Shown here piece by piece: positions 12,547 to 24,130 of a DNA stretch of 64,000 bases (its first letter is position 1; the number at the start of each line of letters is the position of its first letter). Below the pieces are notes generated by a model. That model had not been told where the DNA came from, searched no databases, and saw nothing but the letters and a program-made list of their open reading frames with translations. Both the position numbers and the translations under genes were made by a program. The stretch comes from Ligula intestinalis (taxonomy: Eukaryota > Platyhelminthes > Cestoda > Diphyllobothriidea > Diphyllobothriidae). Location: contig JAYGXS010000001.1 of NCBI GenBank assembly GCA_036362985.1, forward strand, positions 48,655,403-48,719,402, given 5' to 3'.

Positions 12547-12770
12547 GGGAACCCACCAGTTTATGATAGTGATGGGCACCGCCGTATGAGATCCAAAAGT
12601 CCGTCAAATCTACAAGACCATCGTTGGGGATGTGTGAGATGTGACCAACTATAAGGCCCTGATGATGGTTGATGACCAGCGAAACGAGAGCCGTCAAGAC
12701 TGCATCCTGATTCCAGGGGACACGAGTCAGATGAAGGTAGTTTCAAGAAGAGATCCTAAATTCCCGATGG
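12547..12770. other. Unassigned segment between gap and LINE-B1
   Basis: I see no recognisable coding signal. It may be the 3' UTR of B1, but it does not resemble the 3' UTR of B2 (27734-28244). Confidence 0.35.
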
Positions 12771-14450
12771 TCATTTCTCCGGATCGTGGAGAAAGCTGCC
12801 CGGAAAAGATGAGGAAAACAAAAGGTTAATAGATTCAGTGTTAAGATAAATGTGCAGTCTTCGCTTGAATGCACATAGACAAGTCAACGCCCGAATATCA
12901 ATCGGCAAATAATTCCACAGATAGCTATACCTAGAAGCAAAAAATGGAGATCGCTTAGAAGTGGAAGAAACAGGAGGAGGTATAATCAACGTTGAATTTC
13001 TTAGGTTGTAAGGGCGAGTAACGGGAGTAAGGGCAGAAATCTTGGGGAGATTTGAACTATTATTAAGGCGAAACAGGAGACAAAACCCTGCTTCCAGTCT
13101 CCTGACCCAAAGAAATTTCAGTTTCGTTATCTCACATCTATCTGAGTAGGAAGTTTCTGAAAATGCCGGATAGAGGATCCTTTTAGTGAATCTTCTTTGG
13201 ACACTTTAAATTTTTGAACGGCTAGATTCGTTTATTAGACCGAAAAATGGACAACAGTATTCGAGAATAGGAAGCACATACATACGATAAAGTCTTAGCT
13301 TCATTTCGGGAAGGTAGAAATTATGAGAGATGAAGCCGCATATCTGAGCAGCTTTTGCTGTAATTCTATCAGCGTAAGGTGAAAGATCTAATTTATTGGT
13401 GTAACTTAAACCTAAGTCCTTAATGCTAGAACATTCAGTCATGGGGCAATCTTGAAAAATGATAGGCTGTGGCAGCCTTTTAGGCCCAAAACACATGAAC
13501 TGGCACTTAGAAGGCGAGAACTCCATCTGCCACGTGGAGCTCCACGCAGATAGAGCGTCCAAATCCGAATGAATGCGTTCTAAGCATCCCTCAGCCGTAG
13601 AATTAGAGAAGGAGCATGCACATTTCAAGTCGTCTGCGTATATATACGATTAAGAGTGTTTAACTATTGTTGAAATATCATTTATATAAAGCAAGAACAA
13701 CAGGGGGCCCAGAACGGTACCTTGAAGGAAACCGCTTAAAATAGCGGTAGGGGTAGAGTATGAGGACCCCACTAAGACCTGTTGTTTTCGATTAGAAAGA
13801 TATGATCTAATAAAGTCAATGAGAGGACTAAAAAATCCTATAGCCTCTAGTTTTGCTAGTAGTCTCCTATGATGTACTTTATCAAATGCCTTACTAAGAT
13901 CAAAATAGATGACTACCACAGATAAATGATCGTTACGAAGAGAAGTGAAGAGATTAATAAAAGACATATGACATGTTTCACAAGATCGGTCCGGTAAAAA
14001 ACCATGCTGAGATATATTTAATATTTGATTGCTTATGCAAAAATCTGTAATTTTATTGGCGATTAATTTTTCAAACAGTTTAGCTAGAGAAGGTGTTTTA
14101 TGAACACCGCGATAATTTTTAATGTCAGATCTGGAACCAGATTTAAAAACTGGAATTACAATAGAAGTTTTCCAAGATTCAGGAAATAACCGTTTTCGAG
14201 AAATATTGTAAATAATTTGCTCAGTAAAGGAGGAAAATCTCTTAGTTGCTTAATAAATGAGTTTGGAATGTTATCCGTCCCGACTGAATGTGAATTGTTG
14301 AGACGAGCTATTTCTTTATGAATACTTGCAGGTAAGAAATCAATTGAAGTGAGATTTGCATCACACATCAGAGGTATTTCGGGTGTTGGACTAGTGTCAA
14401 TTGTAAAGAACTTGGCGAAGAAGGAATTTAACATTTCTGCTTTTGCCAAA
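12771..14450 (-). pseudogene. LINE-B1 reverse transcriptase remnant and tail
   Basis: The pieces are 14449-14156 (thumb/linker, 'NNSHSVGTDNIPNSFIK'), 13967-13650 ('VIYFDLSKAFDKVHHRRLL' and 'FLQGTVLGPLLFLLYINDI'), 13628-13206 ('WQMEFSPSKCQFMCFG', 'RMYVLPILEYCCPFFGLI') and 12989-12771 ('RYSYLWNYLPIDIRAL'). The YADD region falls in a frame break near 13640-13655. Alignment with the open B2 ORF shows that these are parts of a single RT. Confidence 0.85.
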
Positions 14451-15049
14451 TCATCTGTAACAAAATGATTAATACTATCGAGTAAAGGCGGAATGAGTTT
14501 TTGAAGCTTAGCGGATGACCGAAAACGGAAGACTTGAGCAACGGATTTGGAAGAGTTAGCATCATTTAGTGCCAGGGACTATCTACGCTTATCTCGTGCA
14601 AGCCTTATTTTTAGCGCTAATTCAAATATTTGCGCTATCCTTAAGTGCACCGACAAAGAGCTATTAGACGGATCCTTAAATTGCTTCCGTAATTTTTTAA
14701 GTCTATTTTGGAGAAAATGTGGAACAGTAGAGGAAGCTGAATTTGATTTAATAGGCTTAAGTGGGATAAAAGTCTAGATTTTTTTTGTAAGGTTTTGTAA
14801 AAGTTCATTAAAAAAGATTGGATCATTAGTTGAAAAAATAGTATGCTAATCTAGAGTATTTACGAAGTCATTTATGAGTTCAAGGTTTGCGTTAGCAAAA
14901 TCGAGGTTTTTACATTTTACCTCAGGCTTTTTTGAAGGAGAGACTGGAAAACAACACTGAATTAAGGAGTGGTCACTTGTGAAGAGATCACGATGAAAAT
15001 TCATAAAGAGAGGGTAGACGTCATTTGTAAAAATTTATTCTAATATGCT

Positions 15050-15694
15050 CCCATTTCTAGTCACTGAACTGAATAGTTGTGACATGTTTGCAAAATTAAT
15101 AGTTTCTACCAATTTTTGAAATTTTGGCGGACAAGTATTTGCTTCCCAGTCAACGTCTGGCAGATTAAAATCACCTATGATTATTTTCACATCAACTTCA
15201 GCTTCTGCAACTTTTGCAAACAGTTAGCAGAGCGCACTTTCATTATTAGAATAACATGGGGGATTATAGACACAGCCAATTACAGCTTTTTTATTGTGCG
15301 GGAGGATGACTGAAATAAAACAATTATCTCCCGAAAACGATGAAATGCTCAGATGAAACGGGAAATGTACAAAAGATGATTTGATATAAAGAAGGCAACC
15401 ACCACCATGTTTTTCAATGCGGTCTTGTCTGTACAAACTAAAATTATCCATAGCGAGCGTTGAGTCAGAGATAAGAGAGTGAGCCCAAGATTCAGTGATA
15501 CAAATAACATCTGGATCAAGCTCAAAAGCTACTGTTCTGAGCTCTGTTATTTTATTGACAACTGATCTCGCATTCAGAGAAACTATACTGAGCGTATCCC
15601 TGAGATGCAGGTTACGCTCATCCGTATTTTTAAAAAAGGAAAACTTGGTGGTGGAAAGGGAACTGGCATGGGAGAAACAAAAGGCGGAAAGCAA
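15050..15694 (-). pseudogene. LINE-B1 endonuclease remnant
   Basis: The frame 15694-15224 encodes an APE-type endonuclease start: 'SIVSLNARSVVNKITELR', 'DPDVICITESWAHSLISDS', 'RIEKHGGGCLLYIKSS' and 'AVIGCVYNPP'. A stop follows 'NESALC'. A shifted frame continues with 'IIIGDFNLPDVDWEANTCPP' to about 15110. The catalytic Glu of ITESW and the GDFN motif are present, but the ORF is broken. Confidence 0.8.
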
Positions 15695-16071
15695 GATTGC
15701 TGTGGTCTACAATTAGCTGAAATATAGTTGTTAAATATATTAGGATTATTGTATGGCGGCAGATTTGCTTGAAAATTGAGGAAAGGGTGCCCGTTTTGTG
15801 GAGTAAGAAAGGAAGGAGGCGGTCGTAAAAAAGGATTGTGATAAGAGTCAGCATAATACTTCGGAAAACGCACGTTTGAAAATGACCTAAATGGGTATGG
15901 AAGACTATGATTATGTGTTGATTTTGGGCAATTTGCGGGTTTGGAAAATAACCAACGCGAGTATTTGCATCTGCTATAGATGCTGAAGTGTCAGCATAAA
16001 ATGTTGGAGGACAGGCATTCAAAATGGCATTGAAGTTTGCGCGAAGCTATTCATAGTATTATTAGAGTTAA

Positions 16072-17038
16072 TTAATTGTGGATTGTGGGCCATTTTGGGA
16101 TTGGAAATGTAAAAACATGGGTGTTTACATCTGGTGTAGATGCTGAAATGTTAGTATTGTTCCCATAGCTAGGTAAATTACTGATTTTTGCAATTGGCAT
16201 CGATTTACGGGGGGCACGTTTAGGTCTATTAGGTTTAGCCTCTTTAGCATGTGAGGTTCGCTCGGAAGGTGACGGAATTTCACTCCAGCCAGGAGTAAGG
16301 ATTGCGGGTGAGGTTTCGGGTGAAATTATCGTTGTCCCTGATCCGAAGGGACGTGAACTTGCGTCGGCCTCAGGAGTAAGGACTGCGAGTGAGGTTTCGG
16401 GTGAACTTAACGTTGTCGCTGATCCGGAGGGACGTGAACTTGCGTCGACCTCAGATACCACATTTGGAATAGTATGGTTAGAAGTGGGCCTAGTTTTTGC
16501 AGATGTAGGTGAAATCCTACGTTCCATGGGGGTTTTATCCCTACATATAAAAAGCTTATGTTTTTTCAGGTATTGAGCTGAACACTCATGCTGAGAGAAG
16601 AGGTTGTCAACTTCTATCGCCGAAAAACGTTTTACCAAAATCGGGAGAGGACAATCTTTTAGCTTCTGCGACCTAAAAGTTAAAGCCACACGAGTAAAGA
16701 AATTGACAGGCAACGTCTAGCGGAATTTTACTTTTTGGGACATTCTTTAAAAGAAAATTATAACTTCTTTTTTGCCGGTCACAGGTCTCAGTAGACACCA
16801 AATTGATGAAGGGCTCTAATTTCTCACATTGCTGAGAAGTGAGCGAAGAGACATTTCCATCAAAGATGGTACTGAGAACCGTAAGCAAACATCCATATTG
16901 AGACATGAAATTATTAAAAGTATCCAAAGCATCAAGATTCAGTTTTTTCATATTAAAGATGGGTGGATCTTGGAAAAATTTAACACCAAGAGGGTCGTTA
17001 AAGGGGGATTTTCGTCTAAAAACTGACTGTAATTTCAT
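16072..17038 (-). pseudogene. LINE-B1 ORF1 remnant
   Basis: Two overlapping frames (17038-16673 and 16713-16072) form one ORF1-like protein with a frameshift near 16700. The N-terminal part is about 120 aa with a Cys/Ser-rich helical look. The rest is Ser/Thr/Pro-rich with a basic patch 'KPNRPKRAPRKS'. An 81-bp unit is present twice in tandem (about 16291-16451), encoding 'DASSRPSGSATTLSSPETS' and 'DASSRPFGSGTTIISPETS'. No RRM or zinc knuckle is visible. The assignment to ORF1 rests on its position upstream of the endonuclease. Confidence 0.6.
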
Positions 17039-17130
17039 ATTGAAGTTTAAAATATCAGAAGGATATGCAGTTAGATATATTTTTAATCAAGGCAATTCAA
17101 GAAAGTTTCTCTTATGCAGAAAATAAAATT

Positions 17131-17631
17131 GACGAGTCTACGCTGGATGAAAACTCACTCGATTGATATTGCAACGAGTGTAAACTGAATCTTGTTGGAA
17201 ATTGCGAAATCTTTTTAAAATTTGCAATCTAAAATAAACATTAAGATGAGGCTATGTCGGGTGAAATTATGAAGATATGAAGGGTGAAAAATATCTGGAT
17301 TGATTTTTCGACCAGTAAACACTATTTATTGTTGGAAAAAGAGTTTTCTTTCAAAATATACAATATGATTTAATATTCACGTACTTAATTACGTGTTTTT
17401 TCAACTGAATCTTAGAGAATTCCTAGGAGGCTATGTCGGTTGAAACAGTAGAAAACTGTATATTTTCACCTATAGTCAAAGAAAACGACCACCGGTTTGT
17501 GGAGTGGCTTAGGGGTTAGAAATTCAAATTATGAACGACAATTATGCCAATAAATTTGACAGGATACGATAAAATCCTACTAAAATTTGAAAATTCACTT
17601 AGCTGCGAAAAATCGAGTTGCGCGCCAAGGT
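17131..17631. other. No gene seen; AT-rich
   Basis: This stretch lies between the LINE-B1 5' end and the LINE-A3 fragment. It has no coding signal. It may hold LINE-B 5' UTR or unrelated intergenic sequence. Confidence 0.45.
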
Positions 17632-17751
17632 CACAAGAAGGGTCTATTTTTACTGTTTAAACTTTTGAATGGCCAAACCTTTAATCCTCTCAGTACAATA
17701 AGGCAGCTCGAGCACTCTCGCCACGCCCGTCATCGAGATGTGTTTTTATTT
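17632..17751 (+). mobile_element. LINE-A copy A3, left part
   Basis: The sequence from 'gaagggtctatttttactg' to 'catcgagatgtgtttttattt' matches A1 6494-6605 and A4 31565-31685. It stops at ATTT (17748-17751), and the rest of the same fragment resumes at 23159. It is a 5'-truncated LINE-A tail split by LINE-C. Confidence 0.8.
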
Positions 17752-18366
17752 ATATATATGTATATTTAAGGGTTACAGGCAAGAAATGCCCTTGAGGACC
17801 CTATTAATATAACGCAAACAGTTAATGTGCAGTCTGGCGGAGCACATATATTATCATGACAGAATTTCGAGTGCATTTTAACGGAAAAGAATGAAAATGG
17901 TTTAAAGCCAGAAAATTTGTTCACAGTGCTGGCTGTAGGAAATCATGTTGTAAAAGTCGCCTTTTGTCAAATAAAATCACATCGAGTCTTCTTTTAAATT
18001 GCGCAATTGTGTCAGTGGAAACCGTTTCGCTTGGTAGCATGTTCCAAGGCCGGACCACGCGTTGACTAAAGAAATATATTCGGAGGTCTAATTGGGTGCG
18101 CTCGTTTGTTACCTTGTAAGGATGCCCACGCAGGTGAGTAGTGGTTAATATTTAGAAGAAATCCTCCAATTATATGGAGGAAATGTGGCCCCGGATTATC
18201 CGGAATGCCAGAGCAGGCTGCGCTGAAAGTTCCTGCAAGACAAAGGAAAAAGGTCAAGTTTGATCAATCTCTCCCGATATGGTAAGTCCCTGAGACCATT
18301 GACCATCTTTTTCGCCCTGCGTTGCACTTGTTCAAGAAGCTCCATATCGTTCTTCAGCCACGGTGT

Positions 18367-19203
18367 CTAAACTGGCATTCCGTTTTCAAGATGTGGTCTC
18401 ACAAAGGTGCCAAATATTTTTCGGAAGAGTTCAGGTTGAAAGATTTTGAACGCTCGTCTGATCCAGTGCAGGGTACTAGTTGCCTTCAGTATGGACATTT
18501 TACAGTGCTCTGTTTGCATCAAGTTCGCAGTTTTCCATGTACCCAGATCGTTGTGCGTCTCATTCTCTTTTAATGTGGTACCATTGATAAAATAACTGTG
18601 TTTCGGCGGCACTTTTCTCCCCGGGCTTATGTGTAGAACAAGACACTTGGATACATTAAAGTTAAGAAGCCACGTAGACGACCAGATAACCAGTTCATCA
18701 ATGTTCGACTTTAATCTCAATGCGTCGTCGGCGCACCTAATTTCAGCCCATATTTTTATGTCATCCGCAAACATGACAGCTGCACAATCAAGCGCATTGA
18801 GGCAGTCGTTTACGTAAATCAGGAATAGCAGCGGACCAAAAACTGAGCCTTGTGGATCACCACTCTTGACCTTTGTCCATTCTGAGGTTGAGTTTCCGAC
18901 AACGACTCTCTGTTCTCTGAGGGACAAGAAACTACTGATCGATTTATACATTTTTCCTTGAATTCCCACTTCCCAAATCTTCTACAGAAGAAGCCTGTGT
19001 GGTACACTATCGAAGGCCTTTTTGAAGTCGACGAATAAGACATCAATTGAATAGCCTTTATCTGCGGCCTTAATCCACTTTTCCTGTGAGTAAAGAGCAC
19101 TCGTGAGGCAAGAGCGTTCTGGGCGAGAGCCGTGCTGTCCATCACATAATATTTTGTTGCTTTCGAGGAAATACATTAAATGCTTCTTAATAATGCGCTC
19201 CAT
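18367..19203 (-). pseudogene. LINE-C reverse transcriptase remnant
   Basis: Frames 19203-18982 and 18969-18367 carry 'ILCDGQHGSRPERSCLTSAL', 'DVLFVDFKKAFDSVPHRLLL', 'KSGDPQGSVFGPLLFLIYVN', and the catalytic box in 'AAVMFADDIKIWAEI' (FADD). The canonical GVPQGSVLGP reads GDPQGSVFGP. After 18367 the thumb continues as 'LLEQVQRRAKKMV'-like sequence in a shifted frame. A stop and a frame change separate the fingers from the palm. Confidence 0.85.
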
Positions 19204-19209
19204 TGCTTT

Positions 19210-20050
19210 GCACGAGATGCAATTTAGACTGACAGAACGGTAGTTTGCGCAATCAAGTCGTGAACCTCCCTTATAGATCGGGTTGACGTTTGCCCACTTC
19301 CATTCTTGGAGTTTGCCTTCGTCAAAAGATTTCTGGAAGATGGCAGCCAGGGGTTTGCATAGTTTGTTAGCTAATTTTCTTAGTGCTAGTGCAGGAATTC
19401 TGTCCGGCCCTGGTGATTTGGCAGCCTTTAGTTGGAGTAATTAGGCCCTGACAGTGTTGTGTTAAAGCTCTACGTCCTCTATTTTGGGCAATGAGGAGGA
19501 AGGTAAGGGTGCATTTATCGGTCGATGAGCGGACGTACCGTCAGAAAAAGTTGTAGGTTCTCGGGTGTAGACGGATTCAAAGAAATCGGAGAGGAGGGAG
19601 GCTTTCATCTGGTCTTTGGTCACCAGTTGTCAATCGGCAGATCTTAGGGCAGGGATCAGTTCCTGAGATCTCATCGTGCTTCGTATGTAACCATACAATA
19701 TCTTTAGGTGTTCCAACGACTTGTGCACTATGTTCAACTCGTATTTTTTGCGCAGTTTAGCAGCTTCTCTTTTACAAATGGTACGTTGTTGCTTATATTC
19801 CCTTAAGTGTTTATCGGAGCCGTTTAATCTGTAGCGCCTCCAGAAGCGGTTTTTTTTCTTGAAAGCGGCCTGCAAGTTTGAGTTCATCCACTTCGGGCGA
19901 TTCGTACTTGTCTTTCTTCTGAAGGAACAGTTGAGACAAACAGTCCCTTTCAATGGTGAGATAAAGGTCATCCACTGTTCATTTGCCCCACCTTGGAGAT
20001 CTGTTTCCTATAATACCTCTGACATTTCTCTTCTCATATGTGGGTAGTCG
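19210..20050 (-). pseudogene. LINE-C endonuclease end and EN-RT linker
   Basis: The frame 19971-19630 reads 'FRRKTSTNRPKWMNSNLQAA' and then 'KKKNRFWRRYRLNGSDKHLR', the typical basic linker between endonuclease and RT in CR1-like elements ('rkkPwwmn..l..a...K...w..y'). Upstream sequence toward 20050 encodes 'GSSDH'-like residues in broken frames. Confidence 0.65.
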
Positions 20051-20365
20051 CCCTTCCAAATGTTACTTTCCCATGTGTCGGAGGAGTAGGGTTTGGAGAA
20101 CAGTAAATACTCGAAATACAGTATAATATGGTCGCTTGACCCGAATGGGGGTCAATCCTGCAGGTCAATCACAGTTTCCTCCTCTCGGATAAAGATAAGG
20201 TCGAGACAGTTCGACTGTTGTCCTTCCCTAGCCCACGTTCCAAACGCGATGGTTTGGCAGAGCAGTTTGTCTGTGGCCCATTGTAGCACTTTGTGATTGA
20301 AGTTGTCTTGAAGACCCTGTGCAGTCCATGTCTGCCAGTCAACACCAGGAGCGTTAAAGTTCCCA

Positions 20366-20808
20366 AAGTCACTTTAAGTCATTTTATTAAGGGAAGAAGG
20401 CTTTCACCCTTGAGCTCCCTATTCATAACCAAAATCGCATAATAGGTCCACCGTAAAAGTAGTTCATATTACAAATGTACAAATGTAGGCTTAACATCAG
20501 CGATAAGTGTGAGCTAGTTGCAAGGTGCTGCTACTGACACTCTGTTCATTATATCTGCCACAGTTTCACAGCAAATGAGAATCAAGTTTGTGTTTAAAAA
20601 TGTCAACGGTATCTGAGAGGACCACATCTTCCGGGAGTCCGTTCCACGCTCCAATGACCCGCTGAGAGAAGGCGTTACGTCGAACGTCGATACGGGCCGG
20701 TTTCCTCTGTAGTTTAAAAGGATGACCTCGCAGATGGTCAGTCCGAGCCAATTCGAAGCAATCATCAAATTCTAGGGCACAGTCTTGGCCTCTAACAATA
20801 CGCTGAGG
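20366..20808 (-). mobile_element. LINE-D fragment inserted in the LINE-C endonuclease
   Basis: This is the reverse complement of about 9790-10190. The 20751-20566 frame reads 'RTDHLRGHPFKLQRKPARID' and 'FSQRVIGAWNGLPEDVVLSD', a CR1-like RT tail. It ends in CTTAATAAAATGACTTAAAGTGACTTT on the minus strand. The LINE-C endonuclease reads up to 'SEKKHIL' on one side and resumes 'FNAPGVDWQTW' on the other, so the insert splits the GDFN motif. It is severely 5'-truncated. Confidence 0.8.
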
Positions 20809-21257
20809 ATGTGTTTTTTCTCACTTACCCTATAAAATTCAGCTACGAGGATAGTGTCTTGGTCCGTAGTATGGTTTGGCGGGTGGTATGTCACCGAAAG
20901 CGTCAGTTGCCTGGCGTACTTAGCAGATATAGTAATATTTAGCATTTCCACATCTCGTGCTGGGACCGGTATATCAGACATAGCTGTCAGCTTGCAAGTG
21001 ACCTAGACTATAAGCCCTCCTCCCCTAGTTGTTCTGTCTTTCCTGAAAAGCTGATATCCTCTAAGCTATAATTCAGAATCAGCGATATCTTTTGAAAGCC
21101 AGGTTTCAGTTAAAGCCATGATGTCTGGTTTCACCTCATCGACCAATTTCTTTAGTTCGTCCAGCTTGTTAAACAAGCTTTGTACATTTGCGGTTAGGAT
21201 CTTTAGTGATAGTTTACTCCGTGAGGCCCAACCCTCATCGTGACAGGTTTTGGCCAC
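20809..21257 (-). pseudogene. LINE-C endonuclease, N-terminal part
   Basis: The frame 21257-21066 encodes 'LKILTANVQSLFNKLDELKK' and 'KPDIMALTETWLSKDIADSE', the N-terminus of an APE-type endonuclease with the catalytic Glu of TETW. A stop interrupts near 21064. It continues as 'YARQLTLSVTYHPPNHTTDQ' in 20981-20772 before the LINE-D insertion. Confidence 0.75.
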
Positions 21258-21448
21258 AACAAAAGGGCTCCTTGACTTGTATTATTTGCCCATCTTTTAT
21301 TTTCAGGCCCTTTGCCCCGCTTTCGGTCTTCTCTGTCAATTCTATCCTTAGTTGCCTCATTTTCATCCGCTCCCTCGGCTCGTACTCTGGCTAAAAAAAA
21401 CACTTGCTTGTGCGAATTTCGTAAGGCCATTTTTCCTTTTAGCAGTTT

Positions 21449-22320
21449 TTATGCCAAGCCTTCGTTATCTAATCTAACTTTGAGAGGGCTTGGGTTTGTT
21501 TGTAGGTCGCGACCTATGTCTGCTTTATCCAGACGGAAGGCTTTATTGACGGTATAGGTTTCTCCATTCTTTAGGACAGCGCTGACGTATTCGTGTATTC
21601 GATCAAAATCATGTGCAACTCGTTCCGTTGTACTGTCAAACGTGGACTCAGGAGCACCCTGTATGATGATGTTTTTTTTCAATTTATGGACGACTTATGT
21701 AATATCTCATCTGTAGTTCTGTTTGACTCATCTTGAACAACCATGTAGTTTTGTTGATGTAATTCCAGTCTTACTGCTATGGGAAGACCCCGAGATGTTG
21801 TTAGGAATAGTTTTTGACTTTGTGTTTCCGTTACCATCACCAAAGATTAGTTTCTTTTGGAGGCTGGGATGGAACTGATCAGGTCTGGCTTCGTGCTGCC
21901 CCCTTCTACATTTGTGGGTTCAATCTGTGATTTGTATGCAGCCTTAGCATACCCACTAGAAGTGGTTGATGTGCTGGGTACATTTTGCACTTTTGGTCCT
22001 GAAAATGAGCCTTTAATTAACGGGGTTTTCAATTCGGAAAGTTCTTAATGTGCTGAAATTGGGCGCAGAGTATCAGTCCCGCAGACCGTTAGAGATGTTT
22101 CGGTAGAATCTTGATCACGGTGCTCCTCGTCGAGGACAACTTTACCATTTATGTTGCTTGTCTGATCATTTTTGTGCGTAGACGCTTCGGCGAGGGGTGC
22201 TGCTGCTGCGTACGCTAGGTCCCCTCGCTCAAGTTCATGTATCGCCAGTTTTTTTTCTTGAGGGAGAAATCGAGAAAATTTCTTCAGCTCTTCCATCTCC
22301 ACTCCAAGACTAATAACCAC
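21449..22320 (-). pseudogene. LINE-C ORF1 remnant
   Basis: The frames are 22320-22045 (acidic and Lys-rich helix 'MEELKKFSRFLPQEKKLAI'), 22032-21847 (Ser/Thr-rich linker) and 21682-21449, which carries 'NIIIQGAPESTFDSTTERV' and a 'PSPLKVRLDNEG' end. The last block corresponds to the LINE-A ORF1 C-terminus ('IVVKGAPES...RPRPLKF'), so the two families share an RNA-binding-like ORF1 domain. Frameshifts separate the blocks. Confidence 0.65.
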
Positions 22321-22494
22321 ATCCTGAAGTTTCGTAACTTTGTTGAGAAGGGTAAAATATGATATGCAGTCTTCATCTTTATGAGTTTCACCTCTTAAAC
22401 CTTTAAGACTTTTAGTTCGCTTGGCAGGAGGACTTTACAATAAGCTTCATGACCGATCTTTTGTATTTGATGACTGAATTTGATCCTTATAGCT

Positions 22495-22578
22495 GTACGC
22501 TTCTAAAGCTCCATCGGTTAGCAATTCGACTTCCACCCGAGGCATCTGCGGTTCGATTCCCGGCCCCGCTGGCAGCCT
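22495..22578 (+). repeat. tRNA-like sequence in the LINE-C 5' region
   Basis: On the plus strand (opposite to LINE-C) 'gctccatcggttagcaa' resembles a tRNA D-arm/A-box and 'gcggttcgattcc' is a perfect B-box/T-loop. A clean cloverleaf with a readable anticodon is not present. It is translated antisense inside an open LINE-C frame as 'GPGIEPQMPRVEVEL'. It is likely a tRNA-derived repeat or pseudogene, not a working tRNA. Confidence 0.5.
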
Positions 22579-23158
22579 TGTAGAATTATCGAGAGCAATA
22601 GTTTCTACTTCCACTTTAGTTGCAAACGAAACGATTAAATTCAAAATGTTAAATTTGCCTTTGTGACTGTGACGTAGTGTGCTGACTGATATTCAAAATA
22701 GCGAAAATCTTCCGACGGTGTGTAGAGTACTGCAAATATTTGAAGCAGACTGAGTAAACAATACGCCTAATTGCTGAGAAGCAATTTCAAATATGTAAAA
22801 ACAATATGCAGGATATTCAGGAACGACTCAGCCGTTTGTGGATCTTCGAGGTCCTGAATAACTGCCTATCTTCAAGTAAGCTTGAGATTCTTGTCACTTG
22901 GTTTTTTAGGCTGTTTTCGCTTGTTTGTTTGTAGGCTGCGACTTCAGTTCAACGACTTGAGAAAAAACTTGCACTTTGATTCCATCTTCTGATAAAATTC
23001 GAGACAATAAAATTTCCACGATGACGAGATTGTTGAATAGTATCCAATCCTTAATATCTGGAGTTCGCGAGAGTGTCCAGAAGTGGGAAATCTCGAAACG
23101 ACTAAATCCATTGGAGTCCAAAAAAGTCCAAGTTATTTCGAATTGCGCGCCAGAATCG

Positions 23159-23826
23159 ATTTCTGCCTATGGCACGCACAGTTAAGTACCAGAAATTCTT
23201 TCCAGTAAACGCCATATCAATCTGGCATAAGCTGCCCAGAAGTATTAACACTCAGCAAAGCTACCCTATGTTTAAGAGAGCTATTACTAGTTTTCTACAT
23301 TCAGGACAACTTTCACGAATACTGGGTGCTGACTCGGTGGAATCTCTCTTTCACTCTGATGGCAATCGTGGACTTTGTACCCTCCCAGGCCTCATGCTGA
23401 AGATACTGTTGCCGAAGCTGCGGCCCGCAATCGGCTAACCCTTCAGCCGATAGCGCACAACTTTTGCGGACAAACATTCAAGGAAGACTAAGAACAGTGT
23501 GTTCTTGTGCTAACCCTTTCCGTCCCAAACTAATGTCCCTTAACGATATGCAACTTTTCTCCTGCTGAGGGGTCAACTCAGTTTACAACTGCACATATAT
23601 TCTGTTTGTATGGTACGTTTGAAGTCAGGTTTTTTCACGTTAAACAAACTTTCTATCTCGCCCAGTATTGAAAAAACACAAAATGGAAATAAAACTAGCA
23701 CTGGCTGCAAAAGAGGGAGTTTGTTTTAGGTTTTTCTTCTCTTCGGTGTATTGGAAGGTGCCCAAGTGCTGCTTAACAAACTCTTAAAAATTGCCTGTTA
23801 ACTGGTATAATAAAGTTATATATATA
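23159..23826 (+). mobile_element. LINE-A copy A3, right part with 3' terminus
   Basis: It resumes the LINE-A tail at 'atttctgcctatggcacgca' (A4 31684 onward). The frame 23169-23438 encodes 'ARTVKYQKFFPVNAISIWHK' and 'LPRSINTQQSYPMFKRAITS', the LINE C-terminus, read straight through to its stop. It then runs through the 3' UTR to 'ataataaagttatatatata'. Confidence 0.8.
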
Positions 23827-23827
23827 A

Positions 23828-24130
23828 TGCACAAGAGCGGTCCGGTAAAAGGCTAAGTTGCGAAGAGATGGGAATTTGATTGGAAATCAGTATTTTTAAA
23901 GCATTTACCAAGAGAGGGCTTTTACTGAACATCGCAATAACTATGGATGTCAGAGCTGGAGTAAAAACATAATTTTTTCAATTATCAGAGGAGACACCAT
24001 TCTCGATAAATACTCAGAATCATTTGCTCACTTAAGGTTGAATAGCTTTTGGCTGCTCAATAAGTGAGTTTGCAATTTTATTAGTCTCAATCGCATTTGA
24101 ATTATTAATTTGAGCTTGAATTATTTACAG
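23828..24130 (-). mobile_element. LINE-B fragment (decayed)
   Basis: The plus strand 'cacaagagcggtccggtaaaa...' matches B1 from 13979 to about 14330 with many differences ('tggatgtcagagctgga', 'gtgagtttgcaatttta'). It has no open frame. It is a piece of the LINE-B RT, N-terminal side. Confidence 0.6.

Larger units (their letters stand above)
12771..17130 (-). mobile_element. LINE-B copy B1, near full-length but dead
   Basis: This is a minus-strand non-LTR retrotransposon. Reading right to left: ORF1 (17038-16072), a proline-rich stretch (16022-15583), endonuclease (15694-15050), RT (14450-13206) and a C-terminal tail (12989-12771). The match to B2 identifies the RT and tail. Stops and frameshifts split every domain. 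It belongs to the CR1/jockey-like APE group by motif content. A scattered remnant of the same family lies at 11030-11611 and 23828-24130. Confidence 0.85.
17752..23158 (-). mobile_element. LINE-C, near full-length element inserted into LINE-A3
   Basis: This is a minus-strand CR1-like LINE of about 5.4 kb. Right to left it has a 5' region with tRNA-like sequence (about 22500-22580), ORF1 (22320-21449), endonuclease (21257-20050, interrupted), an RT linker (19971-19210), RT (19203-18367) and a 3' UTR ending in TATATTTAAGGGTTACAGGC-like sequence read on the plus strand at 17760. The flanks ATTT at 17748-17751 and 23159-23162 look like a short target-site duplication, since LINE-A3 continues seamlessly on the other side. 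Stops and frameshifts are frequent, so it is inactive. Confidence 0.8.
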
